A DNA stretch of 64,000 bases from Burkholderiales bacterium (GTDB taxonomy: Bacteria; Pseudomonadota; Gammaproteobacteria; Burkholderiales; Burkholderiaceae_C). Below are positions 39,088-48,300 of this stretch, piece by piece (position 1 is the first letter of the stretch; the number at the start of each line of letters is the position of its first letter). The translations under genes and the position numbers were made by a program. The stretch is taken from positions 121,184 through 185,183 of the forward strand of contig JACRAY010000016.1 of NCBI GenBank assembly GCA_016213325.1, given 5' to 3'. The notes under the pieces are model-generated. The model saw only the letters and a program-made list of their open reading frames with translations, made no database searches and was not told where the DNA came from.

Positions 39088-39468
39088 TCAAAGTTGCTGG
39101 GTCGGTACGTGCTGGCGTTCACCGATCTGGCGATTCGCCTCGTCGACGAATACCAGCTGCGGCTTGTGCGCGGGCACCTGGTCCTCGGCAACCTGGGCAA
39201 AGGCGGCGATGATGATCAGGTCCCCCACTGCGGCGCGACGCGCAGCAGAACCATTGATGGAAATCATGCCGCTGCCACGCTGGCCCTTGATCGCGTAGGT
39301 GGTAAAGCGCTCACCGTTGTTGATGTTCCAGATGTGAACCTGTTCGTTCTCGGCGATGTTGGCGGCCTCGAGCAGGTTCTCGTCGATGGCGCACGAGCCT
39401 TCGTAATGCAGTTCACAATGCGTGACCGCGACGCGATGGATTTTAGATCTAAGCAGCGTTCGAAACAT
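39088..39468 (-). CDS. panD: Aspartate 1-decarboxylase proenzyme
   Basis: The 126-residue PanD starts [26 protein letters not shown] and keeps the self-cleavage site Gly24-Ser25 (YEGSC) that yields the pyruvoyl group, with [12 protein letters not shown] following. It makes beta-alanine for PanC. It is the first gene of the operon, with GAGAGAAGG upstream of ATG 39468. The promoter should lie in 39469-39805. Confidence 0.94.
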   Translation of the reverse strand: MFRTLLRSKIHRVAVTHCELHYEGSCAIDENLLEAANIAENEQVHIWNINNGERFTTYAIKGQRGSGMISINGSAARRAAVGDLIIIAAFAQVAEDQVPAHKPQLVFVDEANRQIGERQHVPTQQL

Positions 39469-39805
39469 GCGCCGGTACCTTCTCTCAACGAAGCACGATT
39501 GTGGCAGCGGAAACGTGCGGTACTTCATCGTTTCGAAAGAGTCGCGTGCGGTTCGTTCGTGCTCGACCCGGATGATTCGCCGCGCTGATCGTATTCAGAC
39601 CTCCCGGGTCATTGCTGGGACCTGCATGATCTCAGTAGTCACAGAATCGGCGCGCCACCTTCCTGTGATCGTGACACCGGACCGGTTGACGCATCACCAT
39701 CGGCCGGGTGTGGGTCTACTCGGCCTTGTGATAAGAAGCTGCTAAACACGCACTGATTAGCCGTCACGCGCGAGTCAAAATGATCGCAGTCCCTACCGCA
39801 AAGGC
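39469..39805. other. Promoter-side gap upstream of the panD-bio-panBC operon
   Basis: About 340 bp separate panD from the DUF736 terminator. The stretch is less GC-rich than its surroundings and should hold the operon promoter. No BirA- or BioR-type site and no riboswitch were recognised. Confidence 0.4.
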
Positions 39806-39807
39806 GC

Positions 39808-39836
39808 CAAAACGCCCCGCCGCAAGGGCGGGGCGC
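39808..39836 (-). terminator. Rho-independent terminator of DUF736
   Basis: On the minus strand CGCCCCGCC pairs with GGCGGGGCG around a short loop (39813-39835), followed by TTTTGG. It begins 12 bp after the DUF736 stop. Confidence 0.75.
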
Positions 39837-39848
39837 CGAGAACGACGC

Positions 39849-40157
39849 TCAGTCGTTCTTGCTGCGCGACCAGATCAGGTTGTGCGCGCCGTCCTCACCT
39901 TCGACCAGGCGGGCATAGATGGTGGCCGGGAACGAGGGGTCATCCAGAGTCACCGACAGGTAGGGCCGCTCCGCCTTGCTGACCTTCTTCCAGGCCGCGC
40001 CGATCTCGTAGGTGCCGCCGGCCTGGATGCGGTAGTCCGGGGCGTTCTCGCTTTCCTTGTCGTTGGGGACGAACTTGACCTTGACGTTGAGCGTCAGGGT
40101 GCGAACGGTGCCGGTGAAGCTGTTGCCTTGGGCGGTGAAGGTGCCGATATGAGCCAT
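39849..40157 (-). CDS. DUF736 family protein
   Basis: The 102-residue protein ([33 protein letters not shown]) is a typical DUF736 member, one of the most constant small proteins of Tn4371-type ICEs and related plasmids. Its function is unknown; the fold looks all-beta. Its presence here shows that the ICE backbone continues beyond the vitamin genes. A terminator follows directly. Confidence 0.92.
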   Translation of the reverse strand: MAHIGTFTAQGNSFTGTVRTLTLNVKVKFVPNDKESENAPDYRIQAGGTYEIGAAWKKVSKAERPYLSVTLDDPSFPATIYARLVEGEDGAHNLIWSRSKND

Positions 40158-40714
40158 GATTGAAAAGTCCTTTCGTGTTTGACCAGGTCGCGACCATCGC
40201 GGCCTTGGCGTGATCCGTTGAGGCGGGGGTCCGGGCGCGCCGCACCGCGCAAGCGGCCGCAGCGCAGCGGAAGACCGGGAGGAACGAGAAATTTGCCTCG
40301 CGAGGAAGGCCGCAGGCCGGGGAAATTTGTCGGTCTGGACGGTTGCGGCGCATAAGCCCGAGGCGAAGCCGTGCCCACGTCAGGATTCACGACAAATACA
40401 AGGCCGCTGTGGGTGCGATCTTGCTTCGAAAGGACGCATGGCTCAGGTACCAGCACCATCGCAAAAGCATTCCGGCACCGACCGTGACGCGATCCAGGCC
40501 CATCTCGACGCGACAAGGCAGAACGTTCCGCCGCATCGAGGCGGCAAATGGAATCGGTGTGGAATGGAGAGAGCAAGGTGGAGGGCCTGTCGGTGAGCCA
40601 CCGTCGTCCCGGACGGCATGCCCGCCAGTGTCGGAGGCGGAAAGGCGATCCGACACCCAGCGCAGCAAAGCGTGTCGTACTCCGGCGCCCCGCCCGTGCG
40701 GCGGGGCGCGATTT
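40158..40714. other. Non-coding stretch upstream of DUF736
   Basis: No gene is supported in these 557 bp. They should hold the DUF736 promoter. At 40685-40709 GCGCCCCGCC pairs with GGCGGGGCGC just past the thioesterase stop; the T-run (40712-40716) follows on the plus strand, so the hairpin would terminate plus-strand transcripts best. Confidence 0.45.
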
Positions 40715-41161
40715 TTAGCGAACGGCCTGCAGCGCGTGGACCTTGGTGGCGATTCGCAAGTCCATCGAAGCGCGTCGTACCACCACCAGCGTGACGGTGG
40801 CCTCGCAAACCATCTCGTGGTCGTCGTGAGCTTGCACGCAGAAAGTCGCGCTTCGCTCGCTGAGCGATTGAACCCATCCGCTCAGCTGCAGCGCCGATCC
40901 CGGCGGGATCGGCGCCCGATGCTCGATGCGGATGGCGCGGCCCACCACCACTTCAACGAGCGGATCGACCTGCTGCTGCATCTCCCGGATGCAGATGGAT
41001 TCGAGCACCGCGACCAGGTAGCCGGTCGCCAGGCATTCGATCATCTTCTGCGCGTACTCGCTGCCATGCGGCAACCGCGCAAACAAGGACCGCGCCGTCT
41101 GATCGACCGGCACGGTATAGGACTCTTCAAAGAATATTTCGCTGACGCCTTGATGATTCAT
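40715..41161 (-). CDS. Hotdog-fold thioesterase family protein (FlK-like)
   Basis: The 148-residue protein resembles single-domain acyl-CoA thioesterases of the FlK type. It has IECLATGYLVAVLESIC with a Thr and Glu in the usual helix, EHRAPIPPGSALQLSGWV with the His, then SATFCVQAHDDHEMVCEATVTLVVV. The substrate cannot be told. It lies between parB and DUF736; whether it belongs to the backbone or to the metabolic cargo is unclear. ATG 41161 gives the expected length. Confidence 0.65.
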   Translation of the reverse strand: MNHQGVSEIFFEESYTVPVDQTARSLFARLPHGSEYAQKMIECLATGYLVAVLESICIREMQQQVDPLVEVVVGRAIRIEHRAPIPPGSALQLSGWVQSLSERSATFCVQAHDDHEMVCEATVTLVVVRRASMDLRIATKVHALQAVR

Positions 41162-41315
41162 GAAATCGGGAGTAATGGTTGATGAAGGCACGGCGATCAG
41201 CGCAGGTCGCTTCGACCCGGTAATCGGTGCTCTTCGATGCTCGCGTGCAAGGCACGCCGAGCCAACCCGCTGGGGCGTACTCGGGCGTAGCAGCGCTCGC
41301 CGCAGAGCGCTCAAG

Positions 41316-41354
41316 CCAAAACAAAAAACGCGCGCGGCACACCTGCCGCGCGCG
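41316..41354 (-). terminator. Terminator downstream of parB
   Basis: On the minus strand CGCGCGCGGCA and TGCCGCGCGCG (41329-41339, 41344-41354) form an 11-bp stem, followed by TTTTTTGTTTT. It lies about 50 bp past the parB stop and before the thioesterase gene. Confidence 0.8.
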
Positions 41355-41402
41355 TCGCACTCGTTCCGGGAGAAGCCCCGGCACGAGCCGGGAGCTCGTT
41401 GT

Positions 41403-42543
41403 TTACGCCGCAGCGTCTACATGCTCATGCTCGTCGGGCTGCACGTCCACCGCAGATTCGATGGCGATGGCCTCCTGCGACCCTCGAAGCATGTCGGGCA
41501 GCCATCCGGTCCCGGCCGCCAGCCGTTCGGCCTCGGCGGCGAGCTCGCCCTTCTTGAGCTTCGCGAGGCGGTTGACCTGTTCCGGCGCGAACGCCTGAAC
41601 CGCTTCCAATGCGGTGGCCTTGGACACATGCTCGAAGTACCCGGCCGCAGTCGGCGTCCACCACGCGTGCATGTCCAATCCGACCGCCCGCGCGAGCGTG
41701 GCGGCGGGCGCGCCGCTCTCCAGCGCGGTCACCGCGTTCACGGTGGTTGCCACGCACACCGCCAGCAGCGACAGCAACTCCTGCTGCGGGAACGCCAGCA
41801 GTTCGGCGAACAAAGCGTCCGGGTCGTCGGGCAGGCGCTGCGCCCAGGCATCCCGCACCTCGCGCAGGCCGACAGCGGCAGGTGCCTCCGCCACGTCAGG
41901 CGCATGCGCTTCGAGCCCATCCTGCGGCGATGCTTCGATGTTGATCGGCATCTCGCCCAGTCCGTAGGCCTTGCACACGACGCGCAGCGCCAGCCGGTGC
42001 ACCACCGCCACCAGCGCGACCTGCGGATGGCGCGCTACCTCGGCCTGCAAGGCGGCAGTGCGATGCGCGCTCAGCCGCTTCGCCAGCTTCTCCGAAATCC
42101 CGCACTTGCCCGGCTTCCCCGCGCCTTCGCCGGAATTGCTACCCGCCGTCCCGGCCTCTTGCCGCTCCTGCGCCCGCAGCGCCTTGGCCTGATCGTCCCG
42201 CAACAGCCCGCGATAGACCACGAAGCCGCCCAGGTGATCCACCGATATCACTGCACCCGCCAGCGCCACGGCCTCGGGCGCATAGAGCACCAGGGATTGC
42301 TCGATGACGTCCAACTCGTTGCCGAGACCGTCGATTTCTTCCTGCAGCGCCTGCACCTCCGCATCGGGCAAGTCCATCTCCCCATCATCGAGCCGGTCCA
42401 GCAGTTCGCGCTGCTTGGCTTCGAGCTTGGCGATGCGCTTGGCCTCGCTCTTGCTCGGCTCCCGGCGCGTGCGCCGCGCCCGCTGAAAAGTGTGCAAGTC
42501 CGCATGCGTGGCGCGCGGCACCACGTCCACCCAGCCCCAGCCC
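41403..42543 (-). pseudogene. C-terminal half of the ICE ParB, split by a transposon-like element
   Basis: The frame reads GWGWVDVVPRATHADLHTFQRA and continues as the coiled-coil and C-terminal region of the large ParB-like protein of Tn4371-type ICEs (about 380 residues), ending at 41403. The matching N-terminal half is at 48325-49179. At 42538-42543 the host sequence meets the inserted element; both halves share the phase of GGC TG at the joint, so removal would restore GAG GGC TGG GGC TGG. A TTG (42566) inside the element could start translation of this half alone. Confidence 0.85.
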
Positions 42544-42571
42544 TTATGTTGATTTCGATGTGTCAACGTGG
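42538..42571. repeat. Left end of the recombinase element: flank repeat and terminal inverted repeat
   Basis: CAGCCC (42538-42543) is followed by the left end TTATGTTGATTTC-GATGTGTCAAC (42544-42567). The right end, read inward from the other side, is TTAGGTTGCATTC-TTAAGTGTCAAC. They share 10 of the first 13 bases and the full GTGTCAAC. Confidence 0.75.
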
Positions 42572-42595
42572 GGGCCGTGCCGCCACTGCCGGTGA

Positions 42596-43036
42596 TCAGT
42601 TCCTGATGGGAGTGACGCGCGGCTTGATGTTCCGCCGCAACTCGGCAAGCTCGCGCTCCCTGCGCTCAAGCAGCGTACGGTTCTCCATCCATGCCGCGTA
42701 GTAATGGTCCACCAAAGCGGCGAGCCTGGTCACCTGCTCGCGCAACGCATCGTTCTCGCCACGTACTTGCTGGACGACACGCCTCGCGGGATCTGGGGCG
42801 CAACGGTACTCCCGTTGAATCTTGCGCAGCGCGTGCAGCACATCAGGGTGATACCGGTAAAGCGCGTTGCGCGAGACTGCGGCGAGCTGACAAAGGGTCG
42901 TCGCAGTCAGCGCCCGGGGCTCACTCCCCAAGCCTTGCTGGCGGACCATCTCTGCCAGGGCCTGGCGAAGCCGGTCGGCCACAGGCCGTTCAGCAGGTGG
43001 TTGGCGAGGCGAATCAGTGGTTGGCTTGGCGCCCAT
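42596..43036 (-). CDS. TnpC-like small helical protein of the element
   Basis: The 146-residue protein has an HTH-like stretch (LTATTLCQLAAVSRNALYRYHPDVLHALRKIQ) followed by a coiled coil (QQVRGENDALREQVTRLAALVDHYY). This matches the small last gene (TnpC, DUF6262-like) of Tn554-type elements, which modulates recombination. It overlaps the 3' end of the third recombinase by 23 bp. ATG 43036 (MGAKPTTDSPRQ) is chosen over an earlier in-frame start. Confidence 0.65.
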   Translation of the reverse strand: MGAKPTTDSPRQPPAERPVADRLRQALAEMVRQQGLGSEPRALTATTLCQLAAVSRNALYRYHPDVLHALRKIQREYRCAPDPARRVVQQVRGENDALREQVTRLAALVDHYYAAWMENRTLLERRERELAELRRNIKPRVTPIRN

Positions 43037-44933
43037 GCTTGCGCTCCTTGCTTGCATCCGCATCGATCGCACGGATCAGCGTGTGCGCTTCGTTGAGCCG
43101 CTCGCGCACGATGCGCAAGGTCTGGATCGGCAATGCCGGTTCGTTGAGAAGTGCCTCATGCCGAGTCACCTGTTCCACCCAATAGGACCGATGCTGGGTC
43201 GATACGGAAAAGTTTTTGCAGCGCGCGCAGGTGGAAGGTTCCCTGCGTGCTGGATTCGGGCCTGCGGCGTTACCCAAGCAGGCGCTGTGCTCTTCCCGGT
43301 AGACGCAAAACCCCCAATCGCACACACCGAGCACAAGGCCGGCATCTACCAGCATGCGCGCGTAGCTCTTGAGGTCCTGCTTGAGTCGCGCGCCCCTGAA
43401 ACGCGGCCGCTTGGCGACGATCTCCACGCCGGCACGGCCGCCCAGACCGGGCGCGGCGAGCATGTGTTCCCAGGCAGCAACTGACTGCTCAAGGACCGCC
43501 GCATCGATCTCACAGTTGAGCCGATAGTCCGAACCGGCATAGCTGAGGTCGGTGATCGCCCGCTCGTGGTGCCCGAGGTGCTGGGCCAGCGCGAACAGGG
43601 CGGACCTGTCCCGCAGGGCCACAAAGCGGGCGAAGGTCTTGCGTCCTTGGTGCGTGGTCAGGCGCCAAGGCTTGCCTTCATGTTGCGGCAGACCGAGCCA
43701 GTCAGAAAAGCGCGCCAGCAGATGGCATATGCGTCCGCTCGTCGGTAGTTCCAGGCGGCCCGTGAAATCGTGCCTCCATTCCGTCACGCCAAACTCGCAC
43801 CGGCGCAGCCACAGCTCATTGCGCGCGCTTCTCGCCCGGTGCGCTGCCGACAACGATTCGAGCACCGCTATCGCCTGCACTGCCGACGGCGGCGCAACCC
43901 ATTCATGGCGCCGGCCTTGATACTGGGCCTCGCCCTTGAAGATCGCGCCTACGATCGCCGTGACGGCGTCGTCACTGTGGGTCGGGTCGCCGCCGCGGTG
44001 CTGCACGCAGCCGACTTGCAGATGCAAAATCTCGCTCGCCCGTGGTCCGACAAGGTAAGCGATGACGACAAAGCAAGCGGCATAGAGCATGTCGATCCGC
44101 TGCGCCAGCTCGTCAGGCGACGTGATCGCAGCCATGCCGCCGGGAGGACAGCAACGCGGACATTCCTGCAGCGCGCGTGTCGCCGCGGCGGTCCATACGT
44201 ACCGGCTCAAGCCTTCTTGCTGTGCCTGAGCAATGGCTGCAGCATAGACATCTCTTGCATGCAGAACCTGTGGCGAGCGCTCTACGACCTCGATGGCACC
44301 CTGGATCAGTGCCATAGCCACGTGCTCGGGCGTGTAGGGCAGCCGAGGAATATCGCCTTCGCGGACCTTGGCTGCGGCGCCGAGACTCTGCCCAGGAAAC
44401 GGGTCGATCTGCAACGCGTCGTCGAGGTCGCGGCGGAACCGATAGAGGTAGGTGAGCAAGTAGAGGTACTTCTGAACGGTGGTTGGCGCGAGCGCCGTAC
44501 CGCTCTTGCCGGGACGGCAACTGATCGCGCGTTGGAACTGCAGCAGCGCCGTCGCATCAAGGTCGGCGAAACGCGCAATGTCTTCGCGGTCCATCCAGCG
44601 GACCAGCTCACGCAGATACGAGAAATAGCTCCGAACCGTGTTCCCCCGCTGCGACAGCCCGGTGCTCAGGGACCGCGTGCGGATTAGCGCGATGAGTTGC
44701 CTGGAGGATTCCAGCAGCGACGCGTATCGCCTGTCAGTGAAACGGCGGCCACTGGGAAGTGCGAAGTCCCAGCGCAACTCCAATGGCCTTGCCTCGTCCA
44801 GCGTACTGGTCGGCTTCAAACTCCAGACGGCGTCCTGCCAATGAGAGCCGCTGCGCAGAAACCATGCGCGCTCGCCCGGCGCAGCGTCAGGCCTTGGGAA
44901 ATCGGCTGGGCGTCGCGCGTGGTCGGTCGTCAT
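43014..44933 (-). CDS. Tyrosine recombinase 3 of the element (639 residues)
   Basis: The protein keeps a tyrosine recombinase core: Arg in LVGPRASEILHLQ, HQGRKTFARF, LGHHERAITDLSYAG with His and Tyr. After the core lies a Cys-rich tail (CDWGFCVYREEHSACLGN, CARCKNF). The start is ATG 44933, which overlaps the previous stop (ATGA); the frame is open further upstream across the second recombinase gene and should not be annotated as a 921-residue protein. It is probably an active strand-transfer enzyme. Confidence 0.82.
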   Translation of the reverse strand: MTTDHARRPADFPRPDAAPGERAWFLRSGSHWQDAVWSLKPTSTLDEARPLELRWDFALPSGRRFTDRRYASLLESSRQLIALIRTRSLSTGLSQRGNTVRSYFSYLRELVRWMDREDIARFADLDATALLQFQRAISCRPGKSGTALAPTTVQKYLYLLTYLYRFRRDLDDALQIDPFPGQSLGAAAKVREGDIPRLPYTPEHVAMALIQGAIEVVERSPQVLHARDVYAAAIAQAQQEGLSRYVWTAAATRALQECPRCCPPGGMAAITSPDELAQRIDMLYAACFVVIAYLVGPRASEILHLQVGCVQHRGGDPTHSDDAVTAIVGAIFKGEAQYQGRRHEWVAPPSAVQAIAVLESLSAAHRARSARNELWLRRCEFGVTEWRHDFTGRLELPTSGRICHLLARFSDWLGLPQHEGKPWRLTTHQGRKTFARFVALRDRSALFALAQHLGHHERAITDLSYAGSDYRLNCEIDAAVLEQSVAAWEHMLAAPGLGGRAGVEIVAKRPRFRGARLKQDLKSYARMLVDAGLVLGVCDWGFCVYREEHSACLGNAAGPNPARREPSTCARCKNFSVSTQHRSYWVEQVTRHEALLNEPALPIQTLRIVRERLNEAHTLIRAIDADASKERKHGRQANH

Positions 44934-46690
44934 CGCAACTCCGGCAACGGCGACAGCTGTGCCAGCAGGGGCTCGGCAGCGGCGATCTCCCGCGCGGCGA
45001 AGCGCGCGAGGATGTCTTCCTCCAGGATGCGCAGTTGCGGGGCGTACACCGCGCGCCAGCGGGCCGGATGCAGCGTCGTGGCCGCTGCGCGCAGATGGTC
45101 GCGCGCTTGCAGCAGGCGGGCAACGGTGGAGGGGTCCGGCGCGATGATGGCGTTCGGACAGGTGAAGCAGCCCATGAAGTTCATGCACAGCTCGCCGCTG
45201 CGCGTACCTGGGGCTGTTCCGGCGAACGGATCCTTGCAGCCGAAACCGAACAGGGAGACCGCCTGCGCGGGTGGTGGAATCGCTTGCGCGTCGGCTGGCG
45301 CGATCGGATGGGCTGCGCTCTTGGGCGTTTGGTACTTGCCGATGTGCCCGACAAAGGCGCTCTGCAATGCCGCCACGCGCGTTCGGTGCAGCGCCTGCAC
45401 TTCGGGGGCTTCGACGTAGCGCACCGTCGTCGCAAGGCGAACATGGTTCGCCACGGTCCTGACCTGGCGCAAGTCGCCGGAAGCGCGATAGAAAGCCGAG
45501 AGGACACTGGGACGGATGGATGCCAGAGTGAATGCTGGCAAGCTGTGACGCGCGCAGAAAAGCTTGAGCGCGTACTTCACGGTCGATGCCGAAAAAGCCG
45601 TGACCGCGTGCAGGCCCTTCGCCTTGAACAAGAAGAGGCGATTGCGCTGTGTCGGCGGCGCCAAAGGCAGCAGTCTTTCGTTCCACTGAAGGATCTCGCG
45701 CACCAACGCCGGCGGCTCGAACGCTGCCGCGATGCTGAATGTGCGCCGCTGCACGTGCGGGGTGCGACCCTTGCGCCACACCAGCGTCTGTCGATCATCG
45801 AGCAGCGGCAAGAGCTGCAGGCAATCGCGTTGCAGGTCGACGATAGGTTCGGGGTTGCCTGCCGTGTGAATCAGGATCGCCAGGTAATACGGCAGCAGCG
45901 ACTCGGAGCGCGGGTACAGGCAGGGCTCGACCTGCCTCAAGCCACCGGAACGGGCCAACGCCGTCCGGAACTGAACCTGACCAGGGCGCGACAGTTCGAG
46001 CGCAGTTGGAATGATGCCGTCGCAGTGGCGGTCGATATGCTGCAGCAGGCCGCCCAGGGTGTCGAGCGAACCATCGGCGGCGGCCCTCTGTGCCGTGGCG
46101 GCCTCGCGGGCCGAGCGAATCTGGGCGATGTCTGCTTCGCAGGCATTGAGGATAGCTCGCAGGTGGCGCGCGGCAATCTTGCCGTGTGGCTGACTGTCGC
46201 GATCCCTTCCGGGAAAGGGGCTGAAGGGGTAGTCGATGCCCGTGATCGTTCCAGGACGGCAGCGCGCCAGCCACTGCAGCAGCTTGCGCAACGCAGTGTA
46301 CGGGGCGGCTCGACTCCCCTTGCTCCATGGCCGTCCATCGAGTCTGCACTGCACATTGAGCCACTCGATGTACCTCACCAACACGGCGCGGTGCACGTCG
46401 GCGAGCCCCTTGATTGCCTGAGACTCGCGAACGAAACGGTCAAAGGTCCTGACGTGGATCCAGTGCGCCTTGATGGTGTTTGCGGACTGCACGCCGTAGT
46501 GGCTCCAAAACGCCTCGGCCAAGACAAGACGTACGTCCTCGGGCATGTGCAGCGAGGTGAAGTCGATGACGGTCTTGCGCACCTGTCGCGGCGCGTCCGG
46601 GCGAGTTGGCTGTATCCCCTGGGCTGAGGTGGCCGCGGTCTTGCCCGGCAGCGTCCGTGACATCGGCTGACGCCGCGCACCCATGGTCAT
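44930..46690 (-). CDS. Tyrosine recombinase-like protein 2 of the element (586 residues), catalytic residues degenerate
   Basis: This protein has the overall length and Cys-rich tail (GCFTCPNAIIAPD) of Tn554 TnpB-type recombinases. Where an Arg is expected it reads IHTAGNPEPIVDL, and the HxxR box appears as LASIRPSVLSAFYR; NHVRLATTVRYVE holds a Tyr. So two catalytic positions seem lost, and it may act as a structural partner. ATG 46690 overlaps the preceding stop (ATGA). Confidence 0.72.
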   Translation of the reverse strand: MTMGARRQPMSRTLPGKTAATSAQGIQPTRPDAPRQVRKTVIDFTSLHMPEDVRLVLAEAFWSHYGVQSANTIKAHWIHVRTFDRFVRESQAIKGLADVHRAVLVRYIEWLNVQCRLDGRPWSKGSRAAPYTALRKLLQWLARCRPGTITGIDYPFSPFPGRDRDSQPHGKIAARHLRAILNACEADIAQIRSAREAATAQRAAADGSLDTLGGLLQHIDRHCDGIIPTALELSRPGQVQFRTALARSGGLRQVEPCLYPRSESLLPYYLAILIHTAGNPEPIVDLQRDCLQLLPLLDDRQTLVWRKGRTPHVQRRTFSIAAAFEPPALVREILQWNERLLPLAPPTQRNRLFLFKAKGLHAVTAFSASTVKYALKLFCARHSLPAFTLASIRPSVLSAFYRASGDLRQVRTVANHVRLATTVRYVEAPEVQALHRTRVAALQSAFVGHIGKYQTPKSAAHPIAPADAQAIPPPAQAVSLFGFGCKDPFAGTAPGTRSGELCMNFMGCFTCPNAIIAPDPSTVARLLQARDHLRAAATTLHPARWRAVYAPQLRILEEDILARFAAREIAAAEPLLAQLSPLPELR

Positions 46691-47871
46691 TGCGTCCCGG
46701 ACAGCAGTGTGTCCAGAACCTCCTTGAGTACACACGCATCGACAGCAATGGCCCGCAGATATCGGTCGGTGGTCTCGATGCGTTCGTGGCCCATCAGCAC
46801 CTTGACCACGAGCAGCGGATTGATTGCGGCGCCCTGGCTGGCGAGCTGCTCGAGCCGGGCCAGCAACATGCAGGCGAAGGTGGCGCGCAGCAGGTGGGTG
46901 GTCGCCTTGAAGCCGCAGGCCTGGCCGGCACGGCTGATCACGCGTTGATAGGCGTTCTTGCCGACGGGCGCGCCACGGGCGTTGATGAACAGCGCCGTGG
47001 GCCTGACGCCGCGGCCCTTGCTCAGGGCGCGCTGCAGCCAGGCGCGGCGGTGACCGGACAGATAACCTGCCGTCTCATCGAGCAGACTGGCCGAGGCAAT
47101 CACGTAGCCGGGCTTGCGTCCCTTGCGCGTTACGTCGATGGTGTGGTGCGAGGCCGCCGACGCACGCCGCCCGGTGACGTCCTTGACACCGAGCCGCAGC
47201 AACTCGCTCACGCGCAGCCCGGTGTAGATCTGCCATCGCGCCATCAAGTCGTAAGGCGGCGGGAGTGTCGCCAGGAGTTCGCGTGCCTGCTCCGAGACGA
47301 GCGGGCGTGGCAAGGGTTCGAACTGGCGCAACACGAAAAGGCTGTGATCGGCCCCGCGCATGCTCTCGGCGCGAGCCGGGCGCTGCTGTCTGGCCAACGC
47401 GAAGTCGTGCGATCTGCCCGCCAGCGGTGATGCGTCCAGCCAGCGTGTGCGGACCGCCCATTCGTAGAAGCGCAGCACGCCGCGCACCCGGTGGTTGATG
47501 GTCGAGACTTGGTAAGGCCGGCCGGTGTGACCGCTCGGCTGCAGCACCATGCGGTTGCGGTAGGCCATCAGGTCCACCGCGTCGGCGTCGTCCCAGCGAA
47601 CAGCGTTCTGCTCGAGCGTCTCGAACCAGTCGTAGAGGATCTCGGCATAGGTTCTGAGCGTCTCGGCCGTGTGCGCCCGCTGCACGAAGTGCTCATGCAA
47701 GAAGGCCACCGCCGGTTCGATGATTTGCAGGTCGGCGGTGAAGAGCAGCGGGAAGCCCGCGGGTCTCGGCTCGCGCAACCTGATGGAATGCGCCTGTGCT
47801 GCAACCGGGCCCAGACGCTCGACGACCTCCGAGGGATTCGGCAGTTGCGCCTTACGAATGATCTGGACCAT
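46687..47871 (-). CDS. Tyrosine recombinase 1 of the element (394 residues)
   Basis: The protein has a SAM-like N-terminal domain and a complete catalytic core: IYTGLRVSELLRLGVKDV, HLLRATFACMLL and LMGHERIETTDRYLRAI, giving the R, HxxR, H and Y set. It is TnpA-like in size and position. It overlaps the small gene before it by 20 bp and the next recombinase by ATGA. Confidence 0.88.
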   Translation of the reverse strand: MVQIIRKAQLPNPSEVVERLGPVAAQAHSIRLREPRPAGFPLLFTADLQIIEPAVAFLHEHFVQRAHTAETLRTYAEILYDWFETLEQNAVRWDDADAVDLMAYRNRMVLQPSGHTGRPYQVSTINHRVRGVLRFYEWAVRTRWLDASPLAGRSHDFALARQQRPARAESMRGADHSLFVLRQFEPLPRPLVSEQARELLATLPPPYDLMARWQIYTGLRVSELLRLGVKDVTGRRASAASHHTIDVTRKGRKPGYVIASASLLDETAGYLSGHRRAWLQRALSKGRGVRPTALFINARGAPVGKNAYQRVISRAGQACGFKATTHLLRATFACMLLARLEQLASQGAAINPLLVVKVLMGHERIETTDRYLRAIAVDACVLKEVLDTLLSGTQ

Positions 47872-48196
47872 GCCGGCCGACCTCTCTGGTCAGGTGCTTG
47901 ACCGCATCCACGAACGACAGGCCGAGGACGTGCATTGCCAGGTCGATGGCGCCGCCACCGCCCTGGTGCGTTCGCATGTCGTACCACTTGGGTCCGGTGG
48001 TCAGTATCTCGAACTCGCCGCGCGTCGTGTGCACGTGCCAGCGGCGGCTGTGATCGGTCTTGAGTGGCAGGTAGGTCGGGTCGGCCTTGACGTCGATCGC
48101 CAGCAGCGCCAGAGCTTCGCCGGCCGGCATCTCGCGAAGCCGTGTCAACGTCGCTGCACTGAATGATCTGCGCGCTACCACCACCGTGATCCCCAC
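47852..48196 (-). CDS. CHC2/DUF3991-like small protein
   Basis: The 114-residue protein resembles the N-terminal zinc-binding-like unit of primase/Toprim proteins in conjugative elements: TGPKWYDMRTHQGGGGAIDLAMHVLGLSFVDAVKHLTRE. There is no Toprim domain and no full set of Cys, so it is a stand-alone or truncated version. As the first gene of the element operon it may be expressed with the recombinases. Function is unknown; other starts are possible. Confidence 0.5.
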   Translation of the reverse strand: MGITVVVARRSFSAATLTRLREMPAGEALALLAIDVKADPTYLPLKTDHSRRWHVHTTRGEFEILTTGPKWYDMRTHQGGGGAIDLAMHVLGLSFVDAVKHLTREVGRHGPDHS

Positions 48197-48300
48197 AAAG
48201 TTCGCCGCAAAAAATCTTGCGCGCCGGGCTACTCGCCTCTGAAAGAGGCCTGGGCTGCTCGGGCGTCACTCAGTGTAGGTAGCGCTGGTGAAGAGGCAAT

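Noticed and set aside
40685..40716. Terminator of the thioesterase gene
   Set aside because: The hairpin is strong, but the T-run follows on the plus strand only, so I describe it in the gap entry and do not list it as a minus-strand terminator.
43014..45779. A 921-residue version of recombinase 3
   Set aside because: The first 280 codons run over recombinase 2 in another frame and show no homology. The ATGA overlap at 44930-44933 sets the true start.
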